The notes beneath the pieces were generated by a model, which was given only the letters and a program-made list of their open reading frames with translations, was not told the DNA's origin and searched no databases. The translations under genes and the position numbers were made by a program. From Propioniciclava tarda (GTDB lineage Bacteria; Actinomycetota; Actinomycetes; Propionibacteriales; Propionibacteriaceae): DNA of 64,000 nt. The DNA lies in assembly GCF_900182665.1 (NCBI RefSeq), contig NZ_FXTL01000004.1, forward strand, positions 1 through 64,000. Reading direction: 5' to 3'. This document shows, one piece after another, positions 9,737-20,400 of the stretch; position 1 is the first letter of the stretch, and every line of letters begins with the position of its first letter.

Positions 9737-12578
9737 TAGTTGTCCCCCCCGAAGTCGAAACTACCCTGCACCGCTGTCCCTAGTCGCACGCGACCAGCAG
9801 CCTCGGTCAGATCCGACCACGAACCACCGAGCAGGTTGAACAGCCGCGCGTCGTCAGGGCGCGACTTTTGCGTCATCTCGTACAGGCGATAGGCCAGCCG
9901 CTGAATCGAGTCGACGTCCACCTCGGAGCGACGGCCTGCCGCAGACATGAGCTTCGCGGCTGCCTCGATTCCACCGCCCTCGGCGGACAACACCCTGGCC
10001 AACTGCAGGGTCACCTCCCAGACTGAGATGCGGTGGTCGGTAACCGGATTCCAGGTCGCTGGCAAGTCCTGCGGGCGCACCAGCTGGACGACACCTTCAC
10101 CTTGCGTGAGCACTCCAGCATCCTCGAGGCCGCGCACCGAAGTGTTGTACGCACGCGCCAAGACGTCCGCATGACCGAATTGGGCCCTAGCCCAGCCGTA
10201 CTGCTCGTACCACTTCAGACAGAACCGCGTGTCTGCGTCGAGATCCCCCTCCTGCTCGGCCAGCACTTCGTCGAGCACCTGATTGATTAGCGCAAGTGCT
10301 GTCTTCACTGGCATATCAGAACCGTCGTTCTCGACCACCTGTCGGAAGCCCGAGAACACCGCCATCCCCGGGCCGATCGTGGCCTGGGCCAGGTCTACCG
10401 GTGCGATGGCGCCCTCACGCATCCGTTTCAGAGCTGCTGGTAGCTCGCGTTTCAAAGCAGTGATGAAGCCTCGTCGCGTGGTCTGTCCAGCTGTCGTGTG
10501 ACGTGGACGCAGGACCAGGACAATCGACGAGGCGAGGGCATTCGTGCCGACCGACGTCATGCGACCAGCCCGTTCGGTGCGCACTGGCCAGGTAGCAGTA
10601 ATAGCCCAACCTTCACGAATGATTCCTTCAAGAATCGTTGCCCATCCGGTGCTGCTAAGGCCTTCCTTCTGAAGTTCGGATTGCTTGAAGGCATAATACA
10701 CCGTAATGGGGTAATCAGTTGATGCTTCCATTCTGACCTTGGCGAAGACCTGCGCGAAACCTCGCTCAAAGAAATTCTCCGCACCATCCTTGCCATTGTG
10801 GCGATAGGGGTTCGCGACCAGCTCCTCCGCTTTCGGCACGAGGATTGATCCGAACAGTGAGGGATGCACATCACGCAATGATCGCCTCAGCCACACATAG
10901 AAAAAGTCGGAAAGATCAGAGTATCCGATGTTGTCATAGTATGGAGGGTCTGTGGACACCACTACGTTTGTGTAATCACGTGAGGCCGCATCAGACTGCG
11001 AACCACGCCCTTGAATCGGGCCGGCGGGTAGGTGGTCGATTCCGGCAGCGACCCATTCGACATGGGCACCGAAGTTCCCCACCGAGTTTGAGAATGGATT
11101 GATCTCGACGTAGTCCCATGTCATCGCGATCGCATGACGCGGGAAGGTGTTTCTGACGCCCTCAATCTGCGAAATCCAACTGCAGATGGAGGACGACCAA
11201 TCTGCAAATTTGCTAATTGCCATGGCGATGTACGTAACTACCGCGTCGGCGTAAGCTTCGGCGCCAACGCCCCCCTCCGCGAGACGATCTCCTGACGGCA
11301 GTCCCGCCGCCAGAGCATCCTTCAAGACCTCTGCCCGCGCCTGGCGCACGAGGTCACTGAACGTCGTCAGGGCGACTAGCTGCCTGTTCGTGAAGAGGTC
11401 CGAGAAACTGGTCAGGCCGTACTGGGGAGGTGAGAACCAACGGGGATTCTCCGCAATCTTCCCGGTCGGTAGCGAGCCCGGACGCGGAACATCAGATGCC
11501 GCTATGTGTTCAGGCGTCGGCTCGGTGTAGATGCGCCGTCGATTCCCCTCGGCGACGATAGCGAGCAAGCGAACGCCGTATCCATCTGCGATCGCGCTGC
11601 TCCGGATCTCCGCCAACGAGCTGAAAGATCACGCAGGCGACACACGTCGCGCCGCGCGAGGACGTGATAGTTCCGTCCCTTTCCTTCGTCGGCGCGTTCG
11701 CTGAATCGTGACGGATCGCGAACTTGATCCGCCGCCCGCTGGGCTCAGCCACATCGTCAACGACGGTGGGTTCGAGGTACGTCAGCTTCCCCTTCTTTGT
11801 GCTGAGGAGCCAAGAGCGCACGAGCGGCATCTCGATGCTCACAGGCAGGGTTGGGGCATGTAAGCGTGCGAGCCCAGATCCAGGCGATAGTCGTCGTGGG
11901 CTCGCTTCGTTTGGTCTTGTCGTTGATGATCTGCGCGTCAGGGTACAGATGTCCTATGCGCTCCCTAGCACTATCGCGCACCCATGCCCCATACCGTCGC
12001 ACATCCTCGGCGAGGCCAGTGGCGCGTGGCCACTCGCCGAGTTTCGCTTCGGCCGCTCCCGGGAAGACCGGCGACTGACCAGCGAACGTCGGGGGAAATT
12101 CTATGAGTGCCTTGGTCTTCAGAGCGGGCACCGGATTGAGGTCGCTGCCATGAGTGCTCAGCCCGAGGCGTTGCGCCTCCAGTGGGATTGTGCCGCCACC
12201 CGCGAAAGGATCAAGGATTGTGGGCGGCCTACCGCCCGCGGATTTTACGATCTCCGCATGTGCCTCGCGGAGCAGGGTCTCGTTGTTAATGCTTTCCCAC
12301 TTAACTAGGCGCCGGATGATGTCGTGAAGCCGCTCGCGTTCCGCCTTCTGCTGGCACTCGCTGAGGTTCGGATTTGAGGAAGGGTCGTCGACTAATTGGG
12401 CGAAGAGTACGGCGCGGGCGGCTGCCAGGGGCCTAGGCGCCCACCACAGGTGCATAGTCGCGGGATGGCCTTTGCGGGGGACCGACTTCTCGTGGGCAGA
12501 GGCCGCGTTGATGTCCTCCAGCGGGATCGACACTTCGATGAGTTTCTTGCGGATCGGGGCGTCGGACGTCGTCGTCAT
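9736..12578 (-). pseudogene. DUF1156-type adenine/cytosine-N4 DNA methyltransferase, two frameshifts
   Basis: Three frames together encode one methyltransferase of about 945 residues. The first starts at ATG 12578 (GGAG eight bases upstream) with the DUF1156 start ([16 protein letters not shown]) and SAM motif [18 protein letters not shown]. The second begins near 11842 ([11 protein letters not shown]). The third begins near 11622 and holds the catalytic motif DPPYYDNIGY. Removing one base at about 11838-11843 and one T of the TTT at 11624-11626 (coding strand) restores the full frame, joining CPNPAC and CVAC, which look like zinc-ribbon knuckles. The enzyme would modify host DNA for self-recognition in a DUF1156-DUF499 system. 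As written it is broken; sequencing error is an alternative. Confidence 0.85.
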
Positions 12579-12775
12579 TGATGTCACTCCAAGTGGATGG
12601 GTTGATCCGATGCTAACGGTCAGGGCTCTCACCGACCTTGAACCCCGGCGACGGTCCCGTTGTTCGCCAGCAGGACTGGCGACACAGTGCCACCTACCGG
12701 GGGCCGTCGCGGAGGGCCGCGGTCTACCTGGTCGGGAGTGCGCCCTGTTACGCCGAGGGTCGGAGCCAGCTCCGA

Positions 12776-13060
12776 TCAGAGGACTTCACCAAAGCTCCTG
12801 GCGGGCTCATTGCACATCTCGAGCTCCCAGATCCTGATGACTCTCCAGCCCATTGCGACCAGATGGAAACCGTGCCCCACGATCCCGCTCGATGTTGCGC
12901 GCGGGTTTCGTCGTCCACCACGCGGCCTTGCTCGCGGGTGGCGCCTTGTTGTTCCGGTTCTCTCGTGTCAGAGGTAGCCGTCGACGAACGCGCGAGGTAG
13001 GCCGGACCGTGCGAGCGGCGTGGCGCCGGTGCGCGGTGTGGCGCTGGTGGTAACTGGATG
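12776..13060 (-). pseudogene. vsr: Decayed vsr-type mismatch/very-short-patch-repair endonuclease
   Basis: On the minus strand, different frames give fragments that line up in order with Vsr proteins: RAFVDGYL followed by a stop where Vsr has VDGCFWH (TGA in place of the Trp codon), then WWTTKPARNIERDRG (Vsr W-x2-K-x3-N-x2-RD), then HLVAMGWRVIRIWELE ending at TGA 12776. At least one frameshift and one nonsense codon separate them. Vsr nicks T:G mismatches caused by deamination of 5-methylcytosine, so its genes sit next to dcm genes; a dcm gene starts divergently at 13083. The upstream N-terminal part is too eroded to trace. This was found by translating by hand, and no single long frame exists. 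Confidence 0.7.
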
Positions 13061-13082
13061 GGGTTAGCTACCCTCAGGTGGT

Positions 13083-14270
13083 ATGTCGCCCGCCCCCGCT
13101 ATCATGCTCGGCCCGCTGATGCCCGAGCCATGTGATCGGGCAATTCGCACCCTTGACTTGTTCGCCGGCGGGGGTGGTTTGACCACAGGTCTGAGCCTCG
13201 CCCGAGGACTGAAAGTCGACCCTGTCTCCGCGGTCGAGTTCGATCTGTCCGCCGCAGCAACCTACACACTCAACCACGGCGGGCGCATCGAAGACGGTCG
13301 AGTAGTCGGCGGAACGGTATACGCGGGGAGGATTCAGGACTGGCTTCAAGAGGTTGAGCCACTTGAGGTGGATCTCGTCGTGGGGGGGCCGCCGTGTCAG
13401 GGGTTTTCGACACTCGGCAAGCAGGATGTGGACGACGATCGCAACTTCCTGTGGCGCCGGTACGCCGAGGCGGTCAAGAGGTCGACGCCGAAGTTCTTCG
13501 TGCTCGAAAACGTTCCTGCATTCCTTACCTCTCCGCAGTGGGCTGTCTTCCAGAGCGAGCTCCAGTCCGGGGTGCTCACCGACTACAAGATCGAGTTCGA
13601 CATTCTCAACGCCGCTGACTACGGAGCTGTGCAGGCACGAAAGCGCGTGATCGTCATCGGTCACCACAAGGACCTTCCTGCTCCCGGACTACCGAGGAAG
13701 ACGCACGAGCCCCAGCACCGCACGCTCGACGAGATCTTCCAGCACATCCCGAACGCCGTTGATCGGGTCGGCCTCCCCGAGGGAACGGTCACGTACGGCG
13801 GTGTGGATCGGCCAGGCGCGTTCTCGACCCGGGAGCTGCACTTCGGACGCTTCTACACGGACTTGTCTCTCAAGAGATTCGCTTCGATCCCCGCAAAGGG
13901 AAACCGCTTCGACTTGCCGGATGAGTTGCTAGCGCCCTGTTGGCGCAAGCACCGAACGGGTACAGCGGACGTCATGGGACGCTTGCACCTCGACAAGCCA
14001 TCGGTAACCATCCGCACCGAGTTCTTCAAACCGGAGAAGGGTCGCTACCTGCACCCCACAGAGGACCGAGCCATCACACACTACGAGGCGGCCATGATCC
14101 AGGGATTCCCCGAGGACTACCAGTGGGTCGGAACGCGCGAAGAGATCGCTCGGCAGATCGGCAACGCCGTACCGATCCCGCTGGGCATGGCCATCGGTTG
14201 CCAGATCCACAAGGCGTTCAGCGGCTGCCTCGAAGCTCCAGAGGAAGCTGAGACGTCGCGGGCTGCTTGA
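13083..14270 (+). CDS. dcm: DNA (cytosine-5-)-methyltransferase
   Basis: A complete C5 methyltransferase of 395 residues: motif I DLFAGGGGLTTG (25-36), motif IV GGPPCQGFS with catalytic C105, motif VI ENV (142-144), motif VIII QARKRV (184-189) and motif X QIGNAVP near the C terminus. It transfers a methyl group from SAM to C5 of cytosine in an unknown recognition site. The start is uncertain: ATG 13083 has AGGTGG just upstream, but ATG 13104 or 13119 are possible. It runs opposite to the operon on its left and beside a vsr remnant, as in MORC-Z1-type restriction loci. With vsr dead, methylated sites would accumulate C-to-T mutations. Confidence 0.93.
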   Translation: MSPAPAIMLGPLMPEPCDRAIRTLDLFAGGGGLTTGLSLARGLKVDPVSAVEFDLSAAATYTLNHGGRIEDGRVVGGTVYAGRIQDWLQEVEPLEVDLVVGGPPCQGFSTLGKQDVDDDRNFLWRRYAEAVKRSTPKFFVLENVPAFLTSPQWAVFQSELQSGVLTDYKIEFDILNAADYGAVQARKRVIVIGHHKDLPAPGLPRKTHEPQHRTLDEIFQHIPNAVDRVGLPEGTVTYGGVDRPGAFSTRELHFGRFYTDLSLKRFASIPAKGNRFDLPDELLAPCWRKHRTGTADVMGRLHLDKPSVTIRTEFFKPEKGRYLHPTEDRAITHYEAAMIQGFPEDYQWVGTREEIARQIGNAVPIPLGMAIGCQIHKAFSGCLEAPEEAETSRAA

Positions 14271-14369
14271 TCGGCCTCAGATCATCGAGGCGATCAGACC
14301 CAAGGTTGCTCATGAGTTCCCTGCAGCTCTGCCGGAGTGGGTCGCCATGTCTCGTCACTCACTGACATA

Positions 14370-16929
14370 TCAGTTGCTGTACTTCTTGACGCCCTTGAAC
14401 CATGCCTCAATGAGGTCGACTTCGTGCTGCACGTCACCAATCTCTGGGGGTGTCCAGTTGTTCTCAGGGTGATTGTCGTGGCGGGGTGCCCACCCGGAGA
14501 TGCGGGAGTAGGACTGCTGGAACACGGTCTCGTCATCAGCCGAGATGTGGGCAACAACCTTCATCATCTTGGGTTGCACGTTGAGGGTTCTGTGATCCAC
14601 CAGCCGTTCAGCGATCTCTTGACTGATGATGCGCTCCCAGGTCTCGGACATCTTGCCTGCGATCCTGCGCACCTGCTCGCAGTACTGGTCGTGCGTCATG
14701 CCCTCCAGCTCCCTGGCGAGAGCGGCAACCTCATTCTTGAGTTCGTGGATACGGGAAGCGGCGTCCTTGACAGTCCAGGGATGCTTCTCGCTGGTAAACC
14801 CCGGCACCTTGGCTGCCGAGCGTTCTACAGCGCGTTCCGTGAAGGTCAGCTTGTGGTAATCGCACGCACGCCTGAGGTCAGCTGTGAAGGAAGCATCGTG
14901 CGTGAAGACAATGACCTGACGGTCTTCCGCAAACTCGACCAATCGGTTGGCGACCTTTTCCCGGCGCATATGGTCGAGGCTCGAGACGGGGTCGTCGAAG
15001 ATGAGCGCTGACTTCGACACGTCGAGATACGCCTCAGTCAAGAACCCGGCCAGACCAAGCGCGGTCTGTTCGCCCTCGGAAAGGACAGATGGGAGGGAGG
15101 CCGAGACTGTGGCGGCAAGGAGTCCAGGGCGCTGATAGACGGCGCCCTTGCGTGCGTGGGCGTCGCGCAGCGTGACGTTCTCCAGAGCGAGCCGGTCGGT
15201 CTCACGAGTGAAACGGTCCGTGGACGCCTCCGTCACGAAACGCCTAGTCCAGTCCGCGATCTTCTCTGTAATGCCACGTGTGTTCGCAGAGGAGAAGCCA
15301 ATGTTCAGACGCTCCCGCTCCTTCTCGCGGTCACGCTGCTTCTTGACTGCGTCGATGCCGTTCCGCATTGCGATGACATCCTTCAGCGCGCGCTGCTCTC
15401 CTTGCACCTGGGTCAGGGTCTGATTGAAGGAGTCGGCGGAGATCGTCGCTGACTGTTCCGCCAACGCGTTGCCACGGGCGCGGAGTTCCAGTGCAACGGG
15501 AGCCGCCTGCACTGGCCCGACGTAAGGCGCAGTTGGGTCGAGGAGGCATTCTTGTCTGGCCCGCTGGGAGTCGAGTTGCGAGTCGGCGCTGGCCCCCAAA
15601 GGCTCATTGGCCCCCTCCAAAGTCGCGATACATCGGACGATGTGGGCGGGCTCAGTCTCAACAGCGCGGATGTCCTGCAACAGTCGGGTGAGCGCTGCTT
15701 GGGCAGCGGCTGCCCTCTGCGCGGTGTCGTCGGTCACATATTGAGCGAACCGTTGGAGGCGTGTCCTCCCTACCTCAGAGAGCGGCTGCTGGCATAGGAC
15801 GCAAACTGCATCTCTCTGCAGTGTGGGGAAAGTCGTGCCCGGGGTATGCGCTCTCGCTGAAGGCTGCGGCCGACTCCCACATGGCCCGCCATGCAGCCTC
15901 ACCTACACCTGGCAGCGGCTCGTGATCGAAGTTGACTTGGGCCGCCATCTCAGCGGCTCGCCTTGTCGTTTCAACGGCTACCCGGGCTCCGTTGAGTCCC
16001 TCTTCCGCGGCGGGGCTGAAGGCGTAGCTGAGTGAATCGAGGTGGGCGGCGAGGACGTTCGTCGCGGAGGCAAGACCAGTCAAGCGTTGCTTCTCTGAAG
16101 TCGGATCTGTTGCGACGAGCCGCGCTTCCTCGGTCCGGAGTGCCTGCAGCTGCTCCTCCGCGTCGGCGGGTGCCACGCACTGCGACTCGATGGCGGCGTC
16201 AGTGTTCTGGGCGACGAGACCTTTCAAGAACTTCTCCTTGGATGACCCTGGGGTCACGGCGGGGAGTGCAATCTGCTGTGAATCAAGCGCGATCTTCTGG
16301 TCGCTGATCCGCGCCCTGATGCGGTCACATGTCGTGGCCAAGTCATCCAATACCCGGAGCATCGCCGGGCGGTACAGCACTTCAGACTCAGTCATGAGGT
16401 AGTCGTTGCCCGTGTTCTCGTCGTAGAAGGCGGCCCGTGCCAGCTCCACTGGCGGTTCGCCATCGAGGCTCGCTGTGCGCTCGGATTCTCCGACGCGATA
16501 GACGAGTTCAGCGCGGCACTCGCCGGTGCTACCGAAGACGTTCGGCAGGATGTTGGCCTTGGTGCGAGTGCGTACCATCGACTGGATGATCCGCGCGTAG
16601 CCACTCTTGCCGGAGCCGTTCTGGCCGAACACGACGGTGATCCCCTGCGCTGCGAAAGTCAGAGTCTGGCCCGTAGTCAACCTGTTGACGTTTCGGACGT
16701 CCCTGATGCCAAGAAGCACGACCGGCTCACCCACAGTCTCCTGCGCTTCAATCAGTGACGCCACCCATCCCCCCGCCGGTGGGCTGGGCTCCGGGGAGAA
16801 CACATCCGACACGAGCGACGCGACGTCGGCCTCATCGAACACCTCGCCTCGCGCAAGCCGAACGAGAGCCCGTTGCTGCCACCATGGACGGCTCGCCGCC
16901 CATGTGACAACTTCATCATGCAAGGACAC
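14370..16929 (-). pseudogene. Zinc-hook AAA ATPase (Rad50/RloC-like architecture), one frameshift
   Basis: Two frames encode one protein of about 850 residues. The first part has Walker A FGQNGSGKSGYARI (101-114) inside a conserved N-terminal region; the second has CVLCQQPL, a CxxC zinc-hook-like turn, then a coiled-coil-like stretch, the ABC signature region LSEGEQTALGLA, Walker B ALIFDDPVSSLD and the H-loop FTHD. Dropping one base at the A run 15829-15831 joins PGHDFP to the frame leading into CVLC, giving an uninterrupted protein. SMC-like ATPases of this kind in defence islands include RloC, but I cannot see a convincing anticodon-nuclease triad in the C-terminal tail, so the effector is unassigned. 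It lies convergent to dcm and 100 bases from it. Confidence 0.75.
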
Positions 16930-17414
16930 GCTTCAGGCTATCGGCCCACGTCGGAACGGCAGTACCCGACACGGAACGCGACCCCGAAGACTCGAGCGTG
17001 CTCTTGCTGTTGCATGCTGGCCACGACTGCGTCGGTGACGCACGGGTCTGCGACGTCCCCACCGCGTGGCTGGAGTACGTCGTTGACGTACGAGAGAGCG
17101 CTTGGTTGTTGACGAATGCGCCTACCGGACGCTGTCCGGTCCCGACAATGAACTCGCTCGCGAAAAGACCGGTCGTCATTCACGTAGCGCTCAAGCATTT
17201 ACCGGACTCTCGGCTACCGCAGCTCGCCCCCAGTCAACAGAGCGGCGGCTCCCTTTGCGTCGAGTCAGTTCCCGCGATCTGGCCGCCGAGTTGTTTGCTC
17301 CGCAACCCCATCACGGCCCCGTCGATAGAACTGCATCACACCTGGTGCACCGCCGGAAGGTTCCCCCTGGTTGGGCGTCCGGGAGGAGGGCTCATCCGCC
17401 GGTAGGTAGGCGTG
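16930..17414. other. 485-base spacer between the ATPase gene and the relaxase
   Basis: No convincing gene was found on either strand; the frames here lack recognisable motifs. The segment probably carries the promoters of the leftward ATPase gene and of the rightward relaxase, and could hold a decayed oriT or gene remnant. A perfect 7-bp-arm inverted repeat at 17075-17091 is the only distinct structure. The relaxase ribosome binding site (AGGTAGG) lies at its right end. Confidence 0.5.
17075..17091. repeat. Perfect inverted repeat, possible operator
   Basis: GTACGTC-GTT-GACGTAC: seven-base arms with a three-base spacer, in the non-coding space between two outward-facing genes. Its length and position suit a dimeric repressor, or a relaxase-type hairpin, but nothing here identifies the ligand. 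Confidence 0.3.
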
Positions 17415-20400
17415 ATGAGTCTGCACAAGATCACGGCCGGGGCGGGGTATGACTACCTGACCCGGCAGGTCGCTGCTATGGACTCCTCCGAGAAGGGCCA
17501 CACCGGCCTCGCCTCCTACTACGAGCAGAAGGGCGAGTCACCCGGAGTCTGGGTCGGGTCCGGGCTGGTTGGCCTCGACGGCCTCAGCGCCGGCGATCCG
17601 GTGACGGCCGAGCAGATGCGGCTGCTGTTCGGATCCGGGATGCATCCGCTCGCCGACCAACGTCTCGCCGAACTGCCAGCTGACGCCTCGGACGCCGACC
17701 GGCGGACGGCGTCCAGGCTCGGAAATCCCTTTCTGGTTATCGAGCACGATGTCCCCGAGTTCCAGATCGCGGTCGCGAAGGCCTACGCCGCTTACAACGA
17801 GGCGAAGGGCGTCCCGGGTGATTGGCCGGTGCCGAAGGAGGTCCGCTGGCAGATCCGCACGGACCTGGCGAAGGGGTCCTTCACACAACTTCATGGACGC
17901 CCGCCGGCCGACTCCCGCGAGTTGCACGGCCACTTGGCGACGTTGTCGCGTCCGCAGACGACGGCCGTGGCCGGGTTCGATCTGACGTTCTCGCCGGTCA
18001 AGAGCGTGTCGGCGTTGTGGGCGTTGGCCGATCCCGCCACGGCGGCCACCATCGAGCGGGCCCACAACGCGGCCATCGGTGAGGCGTTGCGGTTCATCGA
18101 GCGGCGGGCGTTGTTCACGCGGACAGGCGCCCAGGGCGTCCGTCAGGTCGACGTGACCGGGCTTGTCGGCACCGCGTTCACTCACCGCGACTCCCGCGCC
18201 GGGGACCCCGACCTGCACACGCACGTGGCCGTGGCGAACAAGGTGCAGACCGTCACCGACGGGCGCTGGTTAGCGATCGATGGGCGGCTGTTGTTCAAGG
18301 CGAAGGTGACGGCGTCCGAGGTGTACAACACGGCTCTCGAGCGGCACCTGGCGGCGAGCCTGGGGGTGCGGTTTGCCGAGCGTCTCCAGCCGGACGCCCG
18401 TAAGCGCGCCGTCCGCGAGCTGGTCGGGGTCGATCCGGCGTTGAACGCCCGCTGGTCCGCGCGGCGGGCCGCGATCGAGGACCGCCAAGGCGAGCTGGCG
18501 GCGCGATTTCAGGAGGCGCAGGAGCGTCCCCCGACCGTGATCGAGGCCCGTACCCTCGCCCAGCAGGCCACCCTCGAGACCCGTCCGGCGAAGCATTCGC
18601 CGCGCTCGCTGGCCGAGCAACGCCAGGCGTGGAGGTCGGAGGCGGACGCCGTCCTGGGCGCAGGCGGCGTGGAGCGGATGATCGCGGCCACCCTGCATCC
18701 GGGATGCCGCCGCAACGTCCGCACCAACGGACGCTGGGTGCGCCGCGAGGCTGCACGGATCGTGGCGACGGTTGAGGCGTCCCGGTCGACATGGCAGGAC
18801 TGGCACGTCCGCGCTGAGGCCTTCCGCGTGGTGCGCGCGGCCGAGGTCCCCGCGGATCGGGTCGACGAGGTCGTCGGACGCCTCGTCCACGCCGCACTCA
18901 CTCGGCACTCGATCCGGCTCGCGCCTCCCCCGGACGACATCGTCGAACCCGCCCAGCTACGCCGCCTCGACGGCCAATCCGTCTACAGCGTCGCCGGGGC
19001 CACCTGGCACACCTCGGCCCGGATCCTCGCCGCCGAGCAACGACTCGTGGACGCCGCCGGCCGCGTCGGCGGGCACCTGATCTCGGACGCCGTCATCGAT
19101 GTCGCCCTGTTGGAAGCCGAGGCGAACCGGACGCCATTGAACGCCGGCCAGGCCGCCCTGGTGCAGGCGATGAGCACGTCCGGACGCCTCGTCCAGTTGG
19201 CCATCGCCCCCGCCGGCGCCGGCAAGACCACCGCCATGCGCACCCTCGCCCAGGCGTGGCAGTCCGGCGGGGGCACCGTCATCGGACTCGCGCCGTCGGC
19301 GTCCGCAGCCGCCCAACTCGGCGAACAGATCGGCCACCAGGCCGACACCCTCGCCCTGCTCACCCACGCCCTCGCCACCGGGCGGCCGCTGCCCGACTGG
19401 GCGCAAAGCATCGACCCGCAGAGCTTGGTGATCATCGACGAGGCCGGGATGGCCGACACCCTGACGCTGGATCGGGTGGTCGAGTTCGTCCTGGACCGCG
19501 CTGGGTCGGTCCGGCTGATCGGCGACACCCAGCAGTTGGCGGCGATCGGCGCCGGTGGCGTCCTACGGGATATCGAAGTCACGCAGGGGGCGCTGCGACT
19601 GAACGAGCTCGTGCGGTTCGCCGACCCTGCAGAGGCCGCGGCCAGCCTGGCGTTGCGTGACGGAGATCCGTCCGCGCTGGGGTTCTACCTGGACCAGCGG
19701 CGCGTCCACGTTGGCGACCAGACCGCGTGTGTCGAGAACCTCTTCCAGGCTTGGGCCACCGACCGGGCCGCCGGCCTCGACGCCCTCATGCTCGCCCCCA
19801 CCCGCGACCTCGTCGCCGCACTCAACCAACGCGCCCAAGCCCACCTGCATGGCCACCGACCCGGTCCGACCGTGCTGCTGGCCGACGGTAATACCGCCGG
19901 CATCGGTGACGTGATCATCACCCGAACGAACAACCGCCGACTCGCGACGACGGCGTCCGATTGGGTGAAGAACGGCGACCGCTGGCACATCACCACGCTC
20001 AACACGAACGGGTCGATGACGGTTGTCCATCAGCACACCTCTGCGCGGGTCGTGCTGCCGGCCGCCTACGTCGCGGCGTCGGTCGACCTGGGGTACGCGT
20101 GCACGATCCACGCCGCGCAGGGCGTCACCGCCGACACCATGCACGGACTGCTCACCGCCGACGAAACCCGCCAACAGCTGTACACGATGCTCACGCGCGG
20201 ACGCCTCGCCAATCACGCCTACCTGCAGGTCGTCGGCAGCGGCGACCCGCACTCGCTCATCCGGCCCGAGGCGATCTTGCCGCCGACCGCGACCGACCTC
20301 CTCGAAGCGATCCTTGGCCGCGACGAGCAGCCGCTGTCGGCATCCAGCACCGCCCGCCAGCTCGCCGACCCCGCCGGACGCCTCGCCGGCGCTGCCCACC

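Noticed and set aside
12472-13000. Several plus-strand frames before dcm
   Set aside because: They are antisense to the methylase N terminus and the vsr remnant and show no motifs of their own.
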